Positions 42,619-51,990 of a stretch of 64,000 nt of DNA are shown here, in pieces. This stretch comes from Candidatus Saccharimonadota bacterium (lineage in GTDB: Bacteria > Patescibacteriota > Saccharimonadia > Saccharimonadales > Saccharimonadaceae). Made by a program: the position numbers and the translations under genes. Under the pieces are notes generated by a model. The model searched no databases and was not told the origin of the DNA. It saw only the letters and a program-made list of their open reading frames with translations. Location of the stretch: assembly GCA_028288995.1 (NCBI GenBank), contig JAQGHF010000002.1, positions 105,537 to 169,536 on the forward strand. Reading direction: 5' to 3'. Position 1 is the stretch's first letter, and every line of letters begins with the position of its first letter.

Positions 42619-43509
42619 TTAATAATAGTTACCACCTGAGATGCCCCAGTATTGTTCAAGGGTTTTGATGCTTTTTGCTTCCATATCTTTCGCAACAGTG
42701 GTGCCAACGTAGCGGTAATGCCACTCCTCGGCATCATAACCGGTAATTGACTCAGAGCCGGCGTAGTACCGTTGAATAAAGCCATAGGTAGCAGCATTGG
42801 CTTGCATCCAGGTATACGCAGTGCTTGAACCGAAGCAACTAAGGACACAGCCATTTGAAGAGATATCAAAAGCAAGTCCCGTCTGGTGTTCGCTATAACC
42901 TGGACGTGCGCTGTAGGTGTCTGCACCGGCTTTACCGCTTGTATTGACCCAATAAGCGTAGGTAGAGACTTGGTCGCTGTATGAGCGGTAACTACTAGTA
43001 ACGCTCAGGGAAATGCCTGCAGCGCTTGCAGCAGCCATCATCTCGTTAAAGCTTGGAGCAGCTTTAGCGCTCAGTACGTAGCCACTTCCGATAGAGACAA
43101 GATCACCTGGAATATACGTGACCGGTTGTATGCAATGCTTCTTGTTTACCACTACATCGATAGACGCAGGATTATTGTGAGTGGTCGCGGTGTTACAATC
43201 AGATGAATTAACAGACGTCGCCGTGGAGCTATCTGCAATCTGTGCTTGATCAGCAGCTGCTTTGGCTGCAGCTTCTTGTTTCGCTTTTAGCTCAGCAGCC
43301 TTTTGCGCCTTGATTACCTTAATCTGGACGTCGGCGGCTGCTGATTGAGCGGCGCTATGCTTTTTAATAGTAGCGATTTTCGCTTCAGTCGTAGAAGTGT
43401 ACCAATATAAGAACCCAGCTGTCGCTATGATCGAAACAGCGATAATAATAATGCCAACAAGGTGACGACGAAGCAGCTTCCTGAAGCCACGCTGAACGGG
43501 TTTTCGCAT
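42619..43509 (-). CDS. D-alanyl-D-alanine carboxypeptidase, VanY-like (peptidase M15B)
   Basis: The 296-residue protein has an N-terminal membrane anchor (about residues 18-34), an Ala/Lys-rich coiled region (about 45-85) and a C-terminal M15 zinc peptidase domain. The motifs are SSYRSYSDQ, SEHQTGLAFDI (zinc ligands His and Asp) and EEWHYRYV (catalytic Glu and zinc His). Such enzymes trim the terminal D-Ala from peptidoglycan stem peptides. On the minus strand TATACT lies 7 bases before the ATG, so the mRNA is probably leaderless. It interrupts the S10 operon. Confidence 0.9.
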   Translation of the reverse strand: MRKPVQRGFRKLLRRHLVGIIIIAVSIIATAGFLYWYTSTTEAKIATIKKHSAAQSAAADVQIKVIKAQKAAELKAKQEAAAKAAADQAQIADSSTATSVNSSDCNTATTHNNPASIDVVVNKKHCIQPVTYIPGDLVSIGSGYVLSAKAAPSFNEMMAAASAAGISLSVTSSYRSYSDQVSTYAYWVNTSGKAGADTYSARPGYSEHQTGLAFDISSNGCVLSCFGSSTAYTWMQANAATYGFIQRYYAGSESITGYDAEEWHYRYVGTTVAKDMEAKSIKTLEQYWGISGGNYY

Positions 43510-43516
43510 GCTTATT

Positions 43517-43522
43517 AGTATA
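43517..43522 (-). promoter_or_regulatory. -10 box of the VanY-like gene
   Basis: On the minus strand TATACT (43522-43517) precedes the ATG at 43509 by 7 bases. Confidence 0.5.
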
Positions 43523-43579
43523 CAGTACCGTAGCTTTCACTTGTCTCTATAAGTAGGTCAATTTAAAGGGTAGAACACC

Positions 43580-43608
43580 TTGACTTTGAGCCTTCTTTTT
43601 GCTATATT
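43580..43608 (+). promoter_or_regulatory. Promoter of the rplC ribosomal operon
   Basis: TTGACT (43580-43585), a 17-base spacer and TATATT (43603-43608) give a leader of about 113 bases before rplC. Confidence 0.7.
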
Positions 43609-43638
43609 AAGTCGGTAACATTACGAAAATATTAAACG

Positions 43639-43716
43639 ATTCTTGGTGAATTGGTAAGTCTAACCCCTCTCGTAGGACTCTGGATACTGCCTCCCACCAA
43701 GAATTTTAAGTGGGAG
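43639..43716 (+). promoter_or_regulatory. rplC leader with two mutually exclusive helices
   Basis: ATTCTTGGTG (43639-43648) is perfectly complementary to CACCAAGAAT (43695-43704). CTCCCAC (43691-43697) is perfectly complementary to GTGGGAG (43710-43716), which contains the Shine-Dalgarno GGGAG for rplC. The helices share bases 43695-43697 and cannot both form. One fold hides the ribosome site and the other frees it, as in ribosomal-protein autoregulation. Confidence 0.6.
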
Positions 43717-43727
43717 TTAAGAAGTCT

Positions 43728-44372
43728 ATGAAAGCACTTCTCGGTACCAAAATTGGTATGACCCAAATCATCAGCGAAGATGGCAAGGCAGTTCCTGTCA
43801 CGCTTATTCAAGCTGGTCCTGTGACTGTGACTCAGGTGAAGTCTGTCGACATCGACGGCTACAACGCAGTACAAGTAGGATTTGATTTAGGTAAGAACCT
43901 GAGCAAGGCCGTCGCTGGACACGTAAAGTCCAGCTCTGTCACCCCGAAGTATATTCGGGAATTCCGCGTGGATACTCTTCCCGAAGAGTTGACTGTGGGC
44001 AGTACAATTGATGTAAATGCATTTGCACTTGGCGATATCGTCGATGCAACTGGCACAAGCAAGGGTAAAGGTTTCGCAGGTACTGTGAAGCGACACAACT
44101 TTGCAACCAGCAAGAGTACACACGGTGGAAACGGAAACGTTCGTAAACCGGGTTCAATCGGATCGATGTACCCGCAAAAAGTCTTTAAAGGTAAGCGTAT
44201 GGCTGGCCGAATGGGCCACGACCAAGTAACTGTGAAGAATCTTGTAGTGAGCTACATTGACATCGAACACAACTTGATCGGTCTCCGCGGTGCAGTACCA
44301 GGTCCTAAAAAGGGTCTGATCGTACTGAACTCGCTTCGCTTCGCGAATGTCGGCAAGAAAGGAAACGCATAA
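43728..44372 (+). CDS. rplC: 50S ribosomal protein L3
   Basis: The 214-residue protein starts MKALLGTKIGMTQI, the family start, and has GKGFAGTVKRHNF and GRMGHDQVTVKNL. L3 binds early to 23S rRNA near the peptidyl transferase centre. The ATG at 43728 is chosen over an in-frame GTG at 43710 that lies inside the leader hairpin and Shine-Dalgarno region. It is the first gene of a long co-transcribed ribosomal operon ending with rplO. Confidence 0.97.
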   Translation: MKALLGTKIGMTQIISEDGKAVPVTLIQAGPVTVTQVKSVDIDGYNAVQVGFDLGKNLSKAVAGHVKSSSVTPKYIREFRVDTLPEELTVGSTIDVNAFALGDIVDATGTSKGKGFAGTVKRHNFATSKSTHGGNGNVRKPGSIGSMYPQKVFKGKRMAGRMGHDQVTVKNLVVSYIDIEHNLIGLRGAVPGPKKGLIVLNSLRFANVGKKGNA

Positions 44373-45019
44373 TGGCTATTAATGACACTAAAGCTGGCGC
44401 TAAAGCACCAGTGGCTACGCCAACACTTCCAAAAGAAGTGTTTAACGTGGAAGTTAAAAACCACGAGCTTTTGAAGCTTGCCTACGACGCATACCTTGCG
44501 AACGCTCGTCTTTCAAGCGCAACGACCAAAACTCGTGGTGAAGTCCGCGGTGGTGGTAAGAAGCCTTGGGCGCAAAAGGGAACTGGTCGTGCACGATTTG
44601 GTTCATCACGTAACCCAATCTGGCGCGGTGGTGGTATTGTTTTCGGTCCTCTTGGAATCGAAAACTACAAGCTAAAGATCTCTACGCAGTCAAAGCGACA
44701 GGCGATTCGCCAAGCGCTGACACTTTCTAGTCAAGAAGGTAAAGTGACTGTGCTTGATTTCAAGACAACTGGTAAAACAGCAGAAGCTGTGAAATTCCTT
44801 GAAGACAACAAGTTTACTCGTAAGACACTGCTTGTTGTTGAACAAAAGACTCCACAATTGCTCCGTGCAACAAACAACATTCAGAACGTATTGCTCGTGA
44901 GTACTAAGTACCTCAGCGTGTACCACATTCTTAATGCTGATAACGTTGTATTAGCAACTGCATCACTTCCAACTCTTAAGAGCTGGCTAGCCAAAACGAA
45001 GAATGGCGAGGAGGTGTAA
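44372..45019 (+). CDS. rplD: 50S ribosomal protein L4
   Basis: The 215-residue protein has the conserved loop segment that reaches the exit tunnel, including RGEVRGGGKKPWAQKGTGRAR, FGSSRNPIWRGGGIVFGP and the family C-terminus (read in parts). In enterobacteria L4 autoregulates the S10 operon; whether it acts on the rplC leader here is open. It overlaps the rplC stop by one base (TAATG). Confidence 0.97.
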   Translation: MAINDTKAGAKAPVATPTLPKEVFNVEVKNHELLKLAYDAYLANARLSSATTKTRGEVRGGGKKPWAQKGTGRARFGSSRNPIWRGGGIVFGPLGIENYKLKISTQSKRQAIRQALTLSSQEGKVTVLDFKTTGKTAEAVKFLEDNKFTRKTLLVVEQKTPQLLRATNNIQNVLLVSTKYLSVYHILNADNVVLATASLPTLKSWLAKTKNGEEV

Positions 45020-45020
45020 T

Positions 45021-45353
45021 ATGACTGCTCCAATTTTCGTGACACCTGTCACAACTGAAAAGGCTTACGGACAGAGTCAGAAGAATATCTACGTCTTCAG
45101 CGTTCCTATGACTGCTAACAAACAGCAGATCAAGGACGCAGTCCAAACCCAGTATGGTGTGACTATCGTCGCTATCAAAACACTTGTTCAATCAGGCAAA
45201 GCAATTCGTTTCTCTCGTGGAAAGAACAAATACCCTGGTACAACGAAGCGTACTGATAGCAAGAAGGCATATGTCACGCTTGATGCTGGTAGTTCACTAA
45301 ACATCTTTGAGCAAGAAGAAGCCCAAGCGAAGACGACTGAGGAGAAGAAGTAA
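45021..45353 (+). CDS. rplW: 50S ribosomal protein L23
   Basis: The 110-residue protein sits at the polypeptide exit and is the docking site for trigger factor and SRP. It has PVTTEKAY near the N-terminus and FSRGKNKYPGTTKRTDSKKAYVTL (read in parts). ATG 45021 follows GAGGAGGTG; an upstream in-frame GTG or TTG-type start would contain that ribosome site. The C-terminus has an acidic/lysine tail. Confidence 0.95.
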   Translation: MTAPIFVTPVTTEKAYGQSQKNIYVFSVPMTANKQQIKDAVQTQYGVTIVAIKTLVQSGKAIRFSRGKNKYPGTTKRTDSKKAYVTLDAGSSLNIFEQEEAQAKTTEEKK

Positions 45354-46192
45354 TGGCAATTAAAGCATATAACCCAACTACTCCAGCCCGCCGTGGTATG
45401 ACTACTCAGGATATGAGCGAAGTTACTACTCGCAAACCGCTTAAATCTCTCTTGAAGAGCAAAAAGCAGAATGCCGGTCGTAATAACTCTGGTCGTATTA
45501 CTGTTCGTCACCGTGGTGGTGGTGTTAAGCGTCACTATCGTTTGATGAACCACAACTTGGCTGCAGGTTTGACTGTAACGGTTGAAGAAATCGAATACGA
45601 TCCAAACCGAAGTGCACGTATTGCGCGTGTAAAAGACCAACACGGTACCTACCACTACATCCTTGCTGATACGTCTATGACAAAAGGCAAAGTGATCGTT
45701 AGTGGTCCAGAAGCACCTGTTGAATCTTCAAACCGTATGCCACTTGCAAACATTCCTGTTGGTTCTCAGATCTACGCGATCGAGATGCACCCAGGTAAGG
45801 GCGCACAGATGGTACGTTCAGCTGGTACAAAAGCACAACTTATGGCTAAAGAAGGTGACTACGCACAAGTACGTATGCCATCTGGCGAAGTTCGTAAGTT
45901 CCGACTTGAAGTAACTGCTGCACTCGGTGTTGTTGGAAACGTTCAACACCAAAATATTAAGATTGGTTCTGCTGGTCGTAACCGACGTAAGGGTATTCGC
46001 CCATCTGTCCGTGGTGTCGTTATGAACGCCGCAGATCACCCACACGGTGGTGGTGACGGTGGACGACATGGTCCTGGTAAAGCGCCTCGTACTCCTTGGG
46101 GTCAGTTGACGCTTGGTTACCGAACACGTCGTCGTAAAGACGTTGCCGGATTAATTGTAAGGTCGCGCCATGACGCGAAGAGGAAGCGATAA
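45353..46192 (+). CDS. rplB: 50S ribosomal protein L2
   Basis: The 279-residue protein of the peptidyl transferase region has [17 protein letters not shown], the conserved [18 protein letters not shown] stretch with the key histidine, and the [16 protein letters not shown] end (read in parts). The start overlaps the rplW stop by one base. Confidence 0.97.
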   Translation: MAIKAYNPTTPARRGMTTQDMSEVTTRKPLKSLLKSKKQNAGRNNSGRITVRHRGGGVKRHYRLMNHNLAAGLTVTVEEIEYDPNRSARIARVKDQHGTYHYILADTSMTKGKVIVSGPEAPVESSNRMPLANIPVGSQIYAIEMHPGKGAQMVRSAGTKAQLMAKEGDYAQVRMPSGEVRKFRLEVTAALGVVGNVQHQNIKIGSAGRNRRKGIRPSVRGVVMNAADHPHGGGDGGRHGPGKAPRTPWGQLTLGYRTRRRKDVAGLIVRSRHDAKRKR

Positions 46193-46455
46193 TGAGTAGA
46201 TCACTGAAAAAAGGTCCTTTCATTGACTTCAAGCTAGCTAAAAAAGTGGCTGCTCTTAGTCTGGAAGACCGAACTATTATTAAGACTTGGGCACGAGCAA
46301 GTACTATCAGTCCTGAAATGGTCGGACGTACGATCGCTGTTCACAACGGTAAGGTACACGTTCCAGTCCTCGTTTCAGAGAACATGGTTGGTCACAAACT
46401 CGGTGAGTTTAGTCCTACCCGTAAGTTCCGTAAACACGGAGGCAAAGCGAAGTAA
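46192..46455 (+). CDS. rpsS: 30S ribosomal protein S19
   Basis: The 87-residue protein of the 30S head starts [15 protein letters not shown] and has [18 protein letters not shown] and [13 protein letters not shown]. It overlaps the rplB stop by one base. Confidence 0.97.
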   Translation: MSRSLKKGPFIDFKLAKKVAALSLEDRTIIKTWARASTISPEMVGRTIAVHNGKVHVPVLVSENMVGHKLGEFSPTRKFRKHGGKAK

Positions 46456-46457
46456 TC

Positions 46458-46916
46458 ATGCCTAATACTACTAAAAATCAAGTTGCAGCTGCTGACAAAG
46501 TCCGCGCATACGCAAAAGGTGTTGACCAAGCTCCTCGTAAGGTAAGCCTGGTAGCAAGTCTTGTGCGTAACCGTACTGTTGCTGATGCAATTGTGATTCT
46601 TAACCACACACCAAAGCGTGCTGCACGACCACTTATTAAAGTGATCGAAAGTGCACGAGCAAACGCAATAAACAACCACGGATTTGATGGTAAGACTCTT
46701 ACTATCTCAACACTTTCAGTGACAACTGGAACACGCCTCAAGCGATTCGTTCCAGCCAGCCGTGGACGTGCATTGCCTTTCCAAAAGAAATCTTCAAACA
46801 TTTTGATTGAAGTAACCGGTGCTATCAAAGTGAAGAAAGCCCCTGCGAAAGCAGCTGCTGTCGAAGCTGAAGCAACACCAGTCAAAAAGACTACTAAAGT
46901 CGAGGAGAAGAAGTAA
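46458..46916 (+). CDS. rplV: 50S ribosomal protein L22
   Basis: The 152-residue protein lines the exit tunnel. Its core (VDQAPRKVSLVASLVRNRTVADAI) is normal. An Ala/Lys/Glu-rich C-terminal extension of about 30 residues (VKKAPAKAAAVEAEATPVKK) goes beyond the usual 110-residue core. Similar tails occur on L17 and L29 here. Confidence 0.96.
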   Translation: MPNTTKNQVAAADKVRAYAKGVDQAPRKVSLVASLVRNRTVADAIVILNHTPKRAARPLIKVIESARANAINNHGFDGKTLTISTLSVTTGTRLKRFVPASRGRALPFQKKSSNILIEVTGAIKVKKAPAKAAAVEAEATPVKKTTKVEEKK

Positions 46917-47551
46917 TGGGACAGAAAGTAAATCCAATTAGCTTCCGTCTCCAGCTCACTAAGAACTGGGATTCACGCTGGTTTGCTAGCAAGAAAGACT
47001 TCTCACGTCTATTGATTGAGGACATCAAGATCCGCGAACACGTTGAAAAGCGTTTCGAATCTCGTCCAACTATCGCTCGTGTTGAGATCGAACGGTCTGC
47101 GAACCTTGTCACAGTTACCATCCACACAGCGAAAGCTGGTGTTGTGATTGGTCGTGGTGGTGCTGGTGTGACAGAGCTAAAGAACGAACTCGAGAAAATT
47201 GCGAGCCTCCCAGTTCGTATTAACATCGAAGAAGTGAAGCGTCCTGACATGTCAGCGAAGCTTGTTGCTGAAAACATCGCTCACCAACTGATGCGACGTG
47301 CAAACTTCCGTCGTGCAACCAAGATGGCTGCACAAAACACCATGAACGCCGGCGCAAAGGGTATTCGTATCCAGGTTGCAGGTCGTCTTAACAACGCTGA
47401 GATGGCTCGACGTGAAAAGACTATTGAAGGTTCAGTGCCACTTCACACACTTCGTGCTGACGTGGACTTCCATACTGCTCGAGCGAAAACTCCTGCTGGT
47501 ATCATTGGCGTAAAAGTCTGGATCTACAAGGGCGAAAGGAACGACAAATAA
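46916..47551 (+). CDS. rpsC: 30S ribosomal protein S3
   Basis: The 211-residue protein of the mRNA entry site has the KH domain with [14 protein letters not shown] and the C-terminal S3 domain with [20 protein letters not shown] (read in parts). The start overlaps the rplV stop. Confidence 0.97.
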   Translation: MGQKVNPISFRLQLTKNWDSRWFASKKDFSRLLIEDIKIREHVEKRFESRPTIARVEIERSANLVTVTIHTAKAGVVIGRGGAGVTELKNELEKIASLPVRINIEEVKRPDMSAKLVAENIAHQLMRRANFRRATKMAAQNTMNAGAKGIRIQVAGRLNNAEMARREKTIEGSVPLHTLRADVDFHTARAKTPAGIIGVKVWIYKGERNDK

Positions 47552-47964
47552 TGTTAATTCCTAAGAAAACTAAGTACCGTAAAGTACGAAAAGGTAAAAA
47601 CGAAGGTATCGCGACTCGCGGTAACTACGTTGCTTTTGGTGACTACGGACTACAATCACAAGACAACAACGACATCACGTCACGTCAGATCGAGGCTTCT
47701 CGTCAGGCAATGACTCGTCACATCAAGCGTGGTGGTAAGATTTGGATTCGAATCTTCCCTCACACACCTCGAACTCGTAAACCACAGGATGTAAAGATGG
47801 GGAGCGGTAAGGGTAACCCTGAGTTCTTCGTTGCCAAGGTAAAAGCTGGTACCGTTCTGTTCGAAATGAAGGGTGTTGATGAAACAGTTGCGCGTGAGGC
47901 AATGCGTCTTGCTGCACACAAGCTACCTGTTAAAACCAAGTTCATCGTGAAGGAGCAAGCATAA
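47551..47964 (+). CDS. rplP: 50S ribosomal protein L16
   Basis: The 137-residue protein starts [15 protein letters not shown] and has [22 protein letters not shown]. It is close to the A-site tRNA elbow. One-base overlaps join it to both neighbours. Confidence 0.97.
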   Translation: MLIPKKTKYRKVRKGKNEGIATRGNYVAFGDYGLQSQDNNDITSRQIEASRQAMTRHIKRGGKIWIRIFPHTPRTRKPQDVKMGSGKGNPEFFVAKVKAGTVLFEMKGVDETVAREAMRLAAHKLPVKTKFIVKEQA

Positions 47965-48218
47965 TGGCCAAAACGACGACTACGAAGAAGACGACGAAGG
48001 CAACCGAAGTGAAAACTATCGCGGAGCTTCGGGACGAACTTACCAAGCTACAGCTTGAGCACCTTGAATCACGAAAAAGCCACAAGCAAGGCGAACTCGT
48101 AAACCCTCATGTATTGACGGTTCAACGAAAGAACATCGCCCGCGCTCACACTGCAATCGCAGCTGCAAGCAAGGCTGAGGCACAATCTAAGACATCAACC
48201 TTAAAGGAGGAAAAATAA
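47964..48218 (+). CDS. rpmC: 50S ribosomal protein L29
   Basis: The 84-residue protein is longer than the usual 60-70. A Lys/Thr-rich N-terminal extension ([17 protein letters not shown]) precedes the family core TIAELRDELTKLQLEHLESRKS and VLTVQRKNIARAHTAI. It is located near the exit tunnel. Confidence 0.94.
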   Translation: MAKTTTTKKTTKATEVKTIAELRDELTKLQLEHLESRKSHKQGELVNPHVLTVQRKNIARAHTAIAAASKAEAQSKTSTLKEEK

Positions 48219-48219
48219 G

Positions 48220-48501
48220 ATGGCAAAGACACTCACTGGCATTGTTACCTCTAATAAGGCTGACAAGACAATTACAATTACGGTCACCAGCCGTGAAACT
48301 CACCCTATTTACGGAAAGCAGTACTCTGTTTCTCGTAAGTACACAGCTCATGATGAAAAGAATGAAGCTAACGAAGGTGACAAAGTAACGATTTCGGAAG
48401 TACGTCCGATCTCTAAGACCAAATTCTTCACACTTGTTAAGATCGACGAGAAGGCTCGTGGTTCTATCGAATTGAAGGAAGAGGAAGTAGAGGCTAAATA
48501 A
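48220..48501 (+). CDS. rpsQ: 30S ribosomal protein S17
   Basis: The 93-residue OB-fold protein has [18 protein letters not shown] and the family [19 protein letters not shown] segment. The usual [18 protein letters not shown] end is followed by an acidic tail. It has a strong AAAGGAGGAA ribosome site. Confidence 0.96.
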   Translation: MAKTLTGIVTSNKADKTITITVTSRETHPIYGKQYSVSRKYTAHDEKNEANEGDKVTISEVRPISKTKFFTLVKIDEKARGSIELKEEEVEAK

Positions 48502-48502
48502 C

Positions 48503-48871
48503 ATGATTCAACAAGAAACTCGACTAAAAGTTGCTGACAACAGCGGTGCAAAGGAAATCCTTTGTATTCGTGTTCTCGGTGGTACTCGTCGTCGTTACGC
48601 CCACGTTGGTGACATTATTGTCGCCAGTGTAAAGGTTGCTAACCCGACTGGTACAGTAAAGAAGAAATCTGTTGTAAAGGCAGTTATTGTGCGTACTCGT
48701 AACCAAATTCGCCGAAAAGATGGCAGCACTATCGTCTTTGACGACAACGCAGCCGTGATTATTAACGATGACAAGACTCCTAAGGGTACTCGTGTCTTTG
48801 GTCCGGTTCCACGCGAACTTCGTGACCAGGGTTACGCAAAAATCATTAGCCTTGCGCCGGAGGTTCTATAA
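48503..48871 (+). CDS. rplN: 50S ribosomal protein L14
   Basis: The 122-residue protein starts [19 protein letters not shown], the family signature, and ends with [24 protein letters not shown] (read in parts). It contacts 16S rRNA in an intersubunit bridge. Length is exactly typical. Confidence 0.98.
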   Translation: MIQQETRLKVADNSGAKEILCIRVLGGTRRRYAHVGDIIVASVKVANPTGTVKKKSVVKAVIVRTRNQIRRKDGSTIVFDDNAAVIINDDKTPKGTRVFGPVPRELRDQGYAKIISLAPEVL

Positions 48872-48872
48872 T

Positions 48873-49187
48873 ATGGCACGTATCATTAAAGGTGACACAG
48901 TAAAACTTATCAGCGGTGCTCAGAAGGGCACAACTGGTAAAGTTGTCGGTGTGACTAAAGAAGGTATCCTTATTGAAGGTATCGGTCAAAAGCACCGTCA
49001 CATTAAACCAAGCCAACTTAACCCGCGTGCTTCTCACAAAGACATTCATGTTGCTGTGCCTGCACACAAGGTTGCACTTGTTATCGATGAAAAAACCGGT
49101 AAAACAAGTCGTGTTGGATATGTAAAGAACGTTGATGGCGGCACCACTCGTGTTGCACGTCAAGCAAATAGTAAGGAGATCAAATAA
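48873..49187 (+). CDS. rplX: 50S ribosomal protein L24
   Basis: The 104-residue protein has the KOW motif GDTVKLISGAQKGTTGKVVG near its start and HIKPSQLNPRASH. ATG 48873 (MARIIKGD) is chosen; the frame is open further upstream only because it overlaps rplN in another phase. An AGGAGG-like site (CCGGAGGTT) precedes it. Confidence 0.96.
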   Translation: MARIIKGDTVKLISGAQKGTTGKVVGVTKEGILIEGIGQKHRHIKPSQLNPRASHKDIHVAVPAHKVALVIDEKTGKTSRVGYVKNVDGGTTRVARQANSKEIK

Positions 49188-49768
49188 TGGCAAAAACTGC
49201 TACTATTACCGCTCCTCGCCTGAAAGCCTTGTATACCACTGCGTATGCTAAGGAACTACAAGCCGAACTCGGTCTTTCGAATATTAACGAAGTACCAAAA
49301 CTCGAGAAAATTGTAGTCAGTGTTGGGATCGGTAAGAACAAGGATGACAAGCACCACTATGAAGTAGTGCGTAATACTGTCGTCAAAGTCACTGGTCAAT
49401 CACCAGTTGATCGTATGGCGAAGAAATCTATCGCCGGATTCAAAATTCGTGCCGGTATGAACCGAGTTGGTCTGAGCGTCACACTTCGTGGTGCTCGTAT
49501 GTACGAGTTCCTCGACCGTTTAACTAACGTATCATTGCCACGTGTTCGTGACTTCCATGGTGTCAGTGCGAAAGCATTCGACAAGGGTGGAAACTACAAC
49601 CTTGGTGTGACAGATCAATCAATTTTCGCCGAACTATCTTTTGAAGAAACACAGCATATTCACGGATTGCAAATCACCTTTGTTATCAAAGGCGGAAGCA
49701 AAGTGAACAGCCGTGCGTTACTTGAAAAATTCGGTGTTCCATTTGAAAAGGAAGGAGGCATTCGCTAA
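49187..49768 (+). CDS. rplE: 50S ribosomal protein L5
   Basis: The 193-residue 5S rRNA-binding protein has [14 protein letters not shown], the [24 protein letters not shown] block (read in parts) and the [18 protein letters not shown] segment. Overlaps by one base join it to rplX and rpsN. Confidence 0.97.
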   Translation: MAKTATITAPRLKALYTTAYAKELQAELGLSNINEVPKLEKIVVSVGIGKNKDDKHHYEVVRNTVVKVTGQSPVDRMAKKSIAGFKIRAGMNRVGLSVTLRGARMYEFLDRLTNVSLPRVRDFHGVSAKAFDKGGNYNLGVTDQSIFAELSFEETQHIHGLQITFVIKGGSKVNSRALLEKFGVPFEKEGGIR

Positions 49769-50037
49769 TGGCTAAAACATCAGCAGTCGCTCGCGACGAG
49801 AAACGAAAGAAAATGATCCTGAAGTTCGCAGCAAAGCGTGCCGAACTCAAAGAGATGGGTGATTTGGAAGGTCTTCAAAAACTTCCAAAGAACAGCTCAC
49901 CGAGCCGTTGGAAGAACCGTGATGCCCTTCATGGACGACCACGTGGATACATGCGTCGATTCGGTCTCAGCCGTATCAACTTCCGTGAAAAAGCGTCAAA
50001 GGGAGAGATCCCTGGTATTACTAAGAGTAGCTGGTAG
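49768..50037 (+). CDS. rpsN: 30S ribosomal protein S14, zinc-free long form
   Basis: The 89-residue protein has the family end [39 protein letters not shown] (read in parts). The CxxC...CxxC zinc ribbon of the short S14 form is absent; there is no cysteine at all. This is the long C-minus type. It fits the pattern of zinc loss in S4, L36 and RNA polymerase beta-prime. Confidence 0.97.
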   Translation: MAKTSAVARDEKRKKMILKFAAKRAELKEMGDLEGLQKLPKNSSPSRWKNRDALHGRPRGYMRRFGLSRINFREKASKGEIPGITKSSW

Positions 50038-50051
50038 GAAAGGAAGCAATT

Positions 50052-50453
50052 ATGTCACTACAATCTACAGACCCAATCGCCGACCTCCTTACCCGCATTC
50101 GTAATGCAGTAATGGTTGGCAAGAACGAAATCACTGTTCCTTCAAGCAAATTGAAGGTCACAGTTGCCAAAGAACTTAAAAAAGCAGGCTACCTGACCGG
50201 CGTCAAAGTCGAATCAGCAAAACCTCGAGACATCTTGGTCGTTACGATTAACGCCCCAGGTGAAACCTCTACGATCAATGAAATTACCCGTTTGTCTAAA
50301 CCTGGACGTCGTGTCTATGTTGGCGCAAACGAAATTCCAAAGGTCAAGAGTGGCCGTGGCATCGTCCTGGTCAGTACAAGTAAAGGCGTCATCACCGGAA
50401 CAGCTGCTTACAAAGCACGTCTCGGCGGTGAGCTTCTATTGAAAGTTTATTAA
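50052..50453 (+). CDS. rpsH: 30S ribosomal protein S8
   Basis: The 133-residue protein starts MSLQSTDPIADLLTRIRNAV, contains LSKPGRRVYVGANEIPKVKSGRG (read in parts) and ends GVITGTAAYKARLGGELLLKVY, slightly varied from the usual DREARKxxVGGE. It binds the central domain of 16S rRNA. Confidence 0.97.
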   Translation: MSLQSTDPIADLLTRIRNAVMVGKNEITVPSSKLKVTVAKELKKAGYLTGVKVESAKPRDILVVTINAPGETSTINEITRLSKPGRRVYVGANEIPKVKSGRGIVLVSTSKGVITGTAAYKARLGGELLLKVY

Positions 50454-50487
50454 TTCCTGGTTAGGAAATAAAAGAAAAGGAAATATC

Positions 50488-51021
50488 ATGAGTCGAATCG
50501 GAAAACTACCAATCCACATCCCCTCAGGCGTGACAATCACGGTCGACACTGATGCTATTACGGTTGTCGGTCCCAAGGGTCAGCTCGTAGTGCCTCACTT
50601 GTCAGACGTCACTGTTGCTCTTGTAGAGGGAAACGCTATCGTCACCCGTAAGGATGACCAGCGAATCGCTAAAGCACAACATGGTCTGCAACGTGCACTC
50701 CTTAACAATGCTGTTGAGGGCGTTATGAAAGCTTTCGAAAAGAAGCTTGAAGTAAACGGTGTCGGTTACCGCGTAGAAGGCGGTGGCAAAGAAATTAATA
50801 TGGCACTTGGTTTTTCACACCCAGTCAAGTACACCGCCCGCGATGGCGTTAACCTTGAAGTGAACAAGATGGAAATCACTGTATCTGGTATCGACAAGCA
50901 ACTTGTTGGTCAAACTGCAGCTGAAATCCGTAGCCTTAAGAAGCCTGAACCTTACAAGGGTAAAGGTATTAAGTATGCTGACGAAGTGATCCTTCGCAAG
51001 GCTGGAAAGGCAGGTAAATAA
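50488..51021 (+). CDS. rplF: 50S ribosomal protein L6
   Basis: The 177-residue protein starts MSRIGKLPIHIPSGV and ends with PEPYKGKGIKYADEVILRKAGKAGK (read in parts). It has two similar alpha/beta domains and sits near the GTPase centre. The 34-base gap before it carries AGGAAAT. Confidence 0.97.
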   Translation: MSRIGKLPIHIPSGVTITVDTDAITVVGPKGQLVVPHLSDVTVALVEGNAIVTRKDDQRIAKAQHGLQRALLNNAVEGVMKAFEKKLEVNGVGYRVEGGGKEINMALGFSHPVKYTARDGVNLEVNKMEITVSGIDKQLVGQTAAEIRSLKKPEPYKGKGIKYADEVILRKAGKAGK

Positions 51022-51023
51022 TC

Positions 51024-51377
51024 ATGAATACGCTCGCTAAAAAGCTACTCAACCGTACACTCCGTTCTAAACGAGTGCGCGCAAAGATTACAGGAACTGC
51101 TGAACGTCCACGCCTGACAATCACTGTCAGCAACAAGCACATCAGTGCGCAGATCATCGACGACGTGGCGAAGAAAACTATCGTTTCTTCAACCACTGTT
51201 GGTGCAAAGCAAACCGGCACAATGACCGAACAAGCCGCATTCATTGGTACTGATATCGCAAAGAAAGCAAAGAAGAGCAAGATCACTGCTATCGTCTTCG
51301 ACCGTAACGGTCGTCAGTACGCACAGCGACTCTCAGCATTAGCTGACGCTGCTCGTAAAGAAGGATTGGAGTTCTAA
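51024..51377 (+). CDS. rplR: 50S ribosomal protein L18
   Basis: The 117-residue 5S rRNA-binding protein has RSKRVRAKITGTAERPRLTI and VFDRNGRQYAQRLSALADAARKEGLEF (read in parts). Two bases separate it from rplF. Confidence 0.97.
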   Translation: MNTLAKKLLNRTLRSKRVRAKITGTAERPRLTITVSNKHISAQIIDDVAKKTIVSSTTVGAKQTGTMTEQAAFIGTDIAKKAKKSKITAIVFDRNGRQYAQRLSALADAARKEGLEF

Positions 51378-51378
51378 T

Positions 51379-51990
51379 ATGGCTGATCAACCAACAAACA
51401 ACGCTCAAAATGCACGCCCTCAAGGCGCAGGTCGCAACAACGGACCACGTCAACGACGTGACCAAGCGCCTGCTGAACCAAAGCAATTCGAAGAACTCGT
51501 TATCAACATCGACCGTGTGTCACGTGTTGTAAAGGGTGGACGACGCTTCCGATTTAAGGCACTTGTCGTTGTGGGTGACCACAAAATGAAAATTGGTGTC
51601 GGTGTTGCAAAGGGCGCAGACGTCCAAGCAGCGATTGCGAAAGCAACTGATGTCGCAAAAAAGAACATGATTACTATTCCAGTAATTAACGAAACAATTC
51701 CTCACGAAAGTGAAGTAAAGTTCTCTGGTGCACGTGTGCTTCTTAAGCCTGCGGCACCTGGTACCGGTATTATCGCCGGTGGAGTTGTACGGTCAATCAT
51801 CGGTATGACAGGTATTCGTAACCTTCTTTCTAAGTCACTCAACTCTACAAACAAAGTGAACATCGCGTACGCGACTATCGAAGCACTTCGGTCACTTGTT
51901 CCACGAGATGAATGGACAACAACGAAAAACCAAGCCTCTGGTAAGAAGCCTATCGCTGCTGCCGTTAAAGCAGTAGAGGAGACAAAGTAA
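51379..51990 (+). CDS. rpsE: 30S ribosomal protein S5
   Basis: The 203-residue protein is longer than the usual 165-170. A Gln/Asn/Arg/Pro-rich N-terminal extension of about 35 residues precedes the family core VINIDRVSRVVKGGRRFRFKALVVVGD (read in parts), and the C-terminus has a Lys/Ala tail. The S5 double-stranded RNA-binding domain and SxxNxxxA region are intact. It helps decoding fidelity. rplO follows directly with no rpmD (L30) between. Confidence 0.97.
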   Translation: MADQPTNNAQNARPQGAGRNNGPRQRRDQAPAEPKQFEELVINIDRVSRVVKGGRRFRFKALVVVGDHKMKIGVGVAKGADVQAAIAKATDVAKKNMITIPVINETIPHESEVKFSGARVLLKPAAPGTGIIAGGVVRSIIGMTGIRNLLSKSLNSTNKVNIAYATIEALRSLVPRDEWTTTKNQASGKKPIAAAVKAVEETK

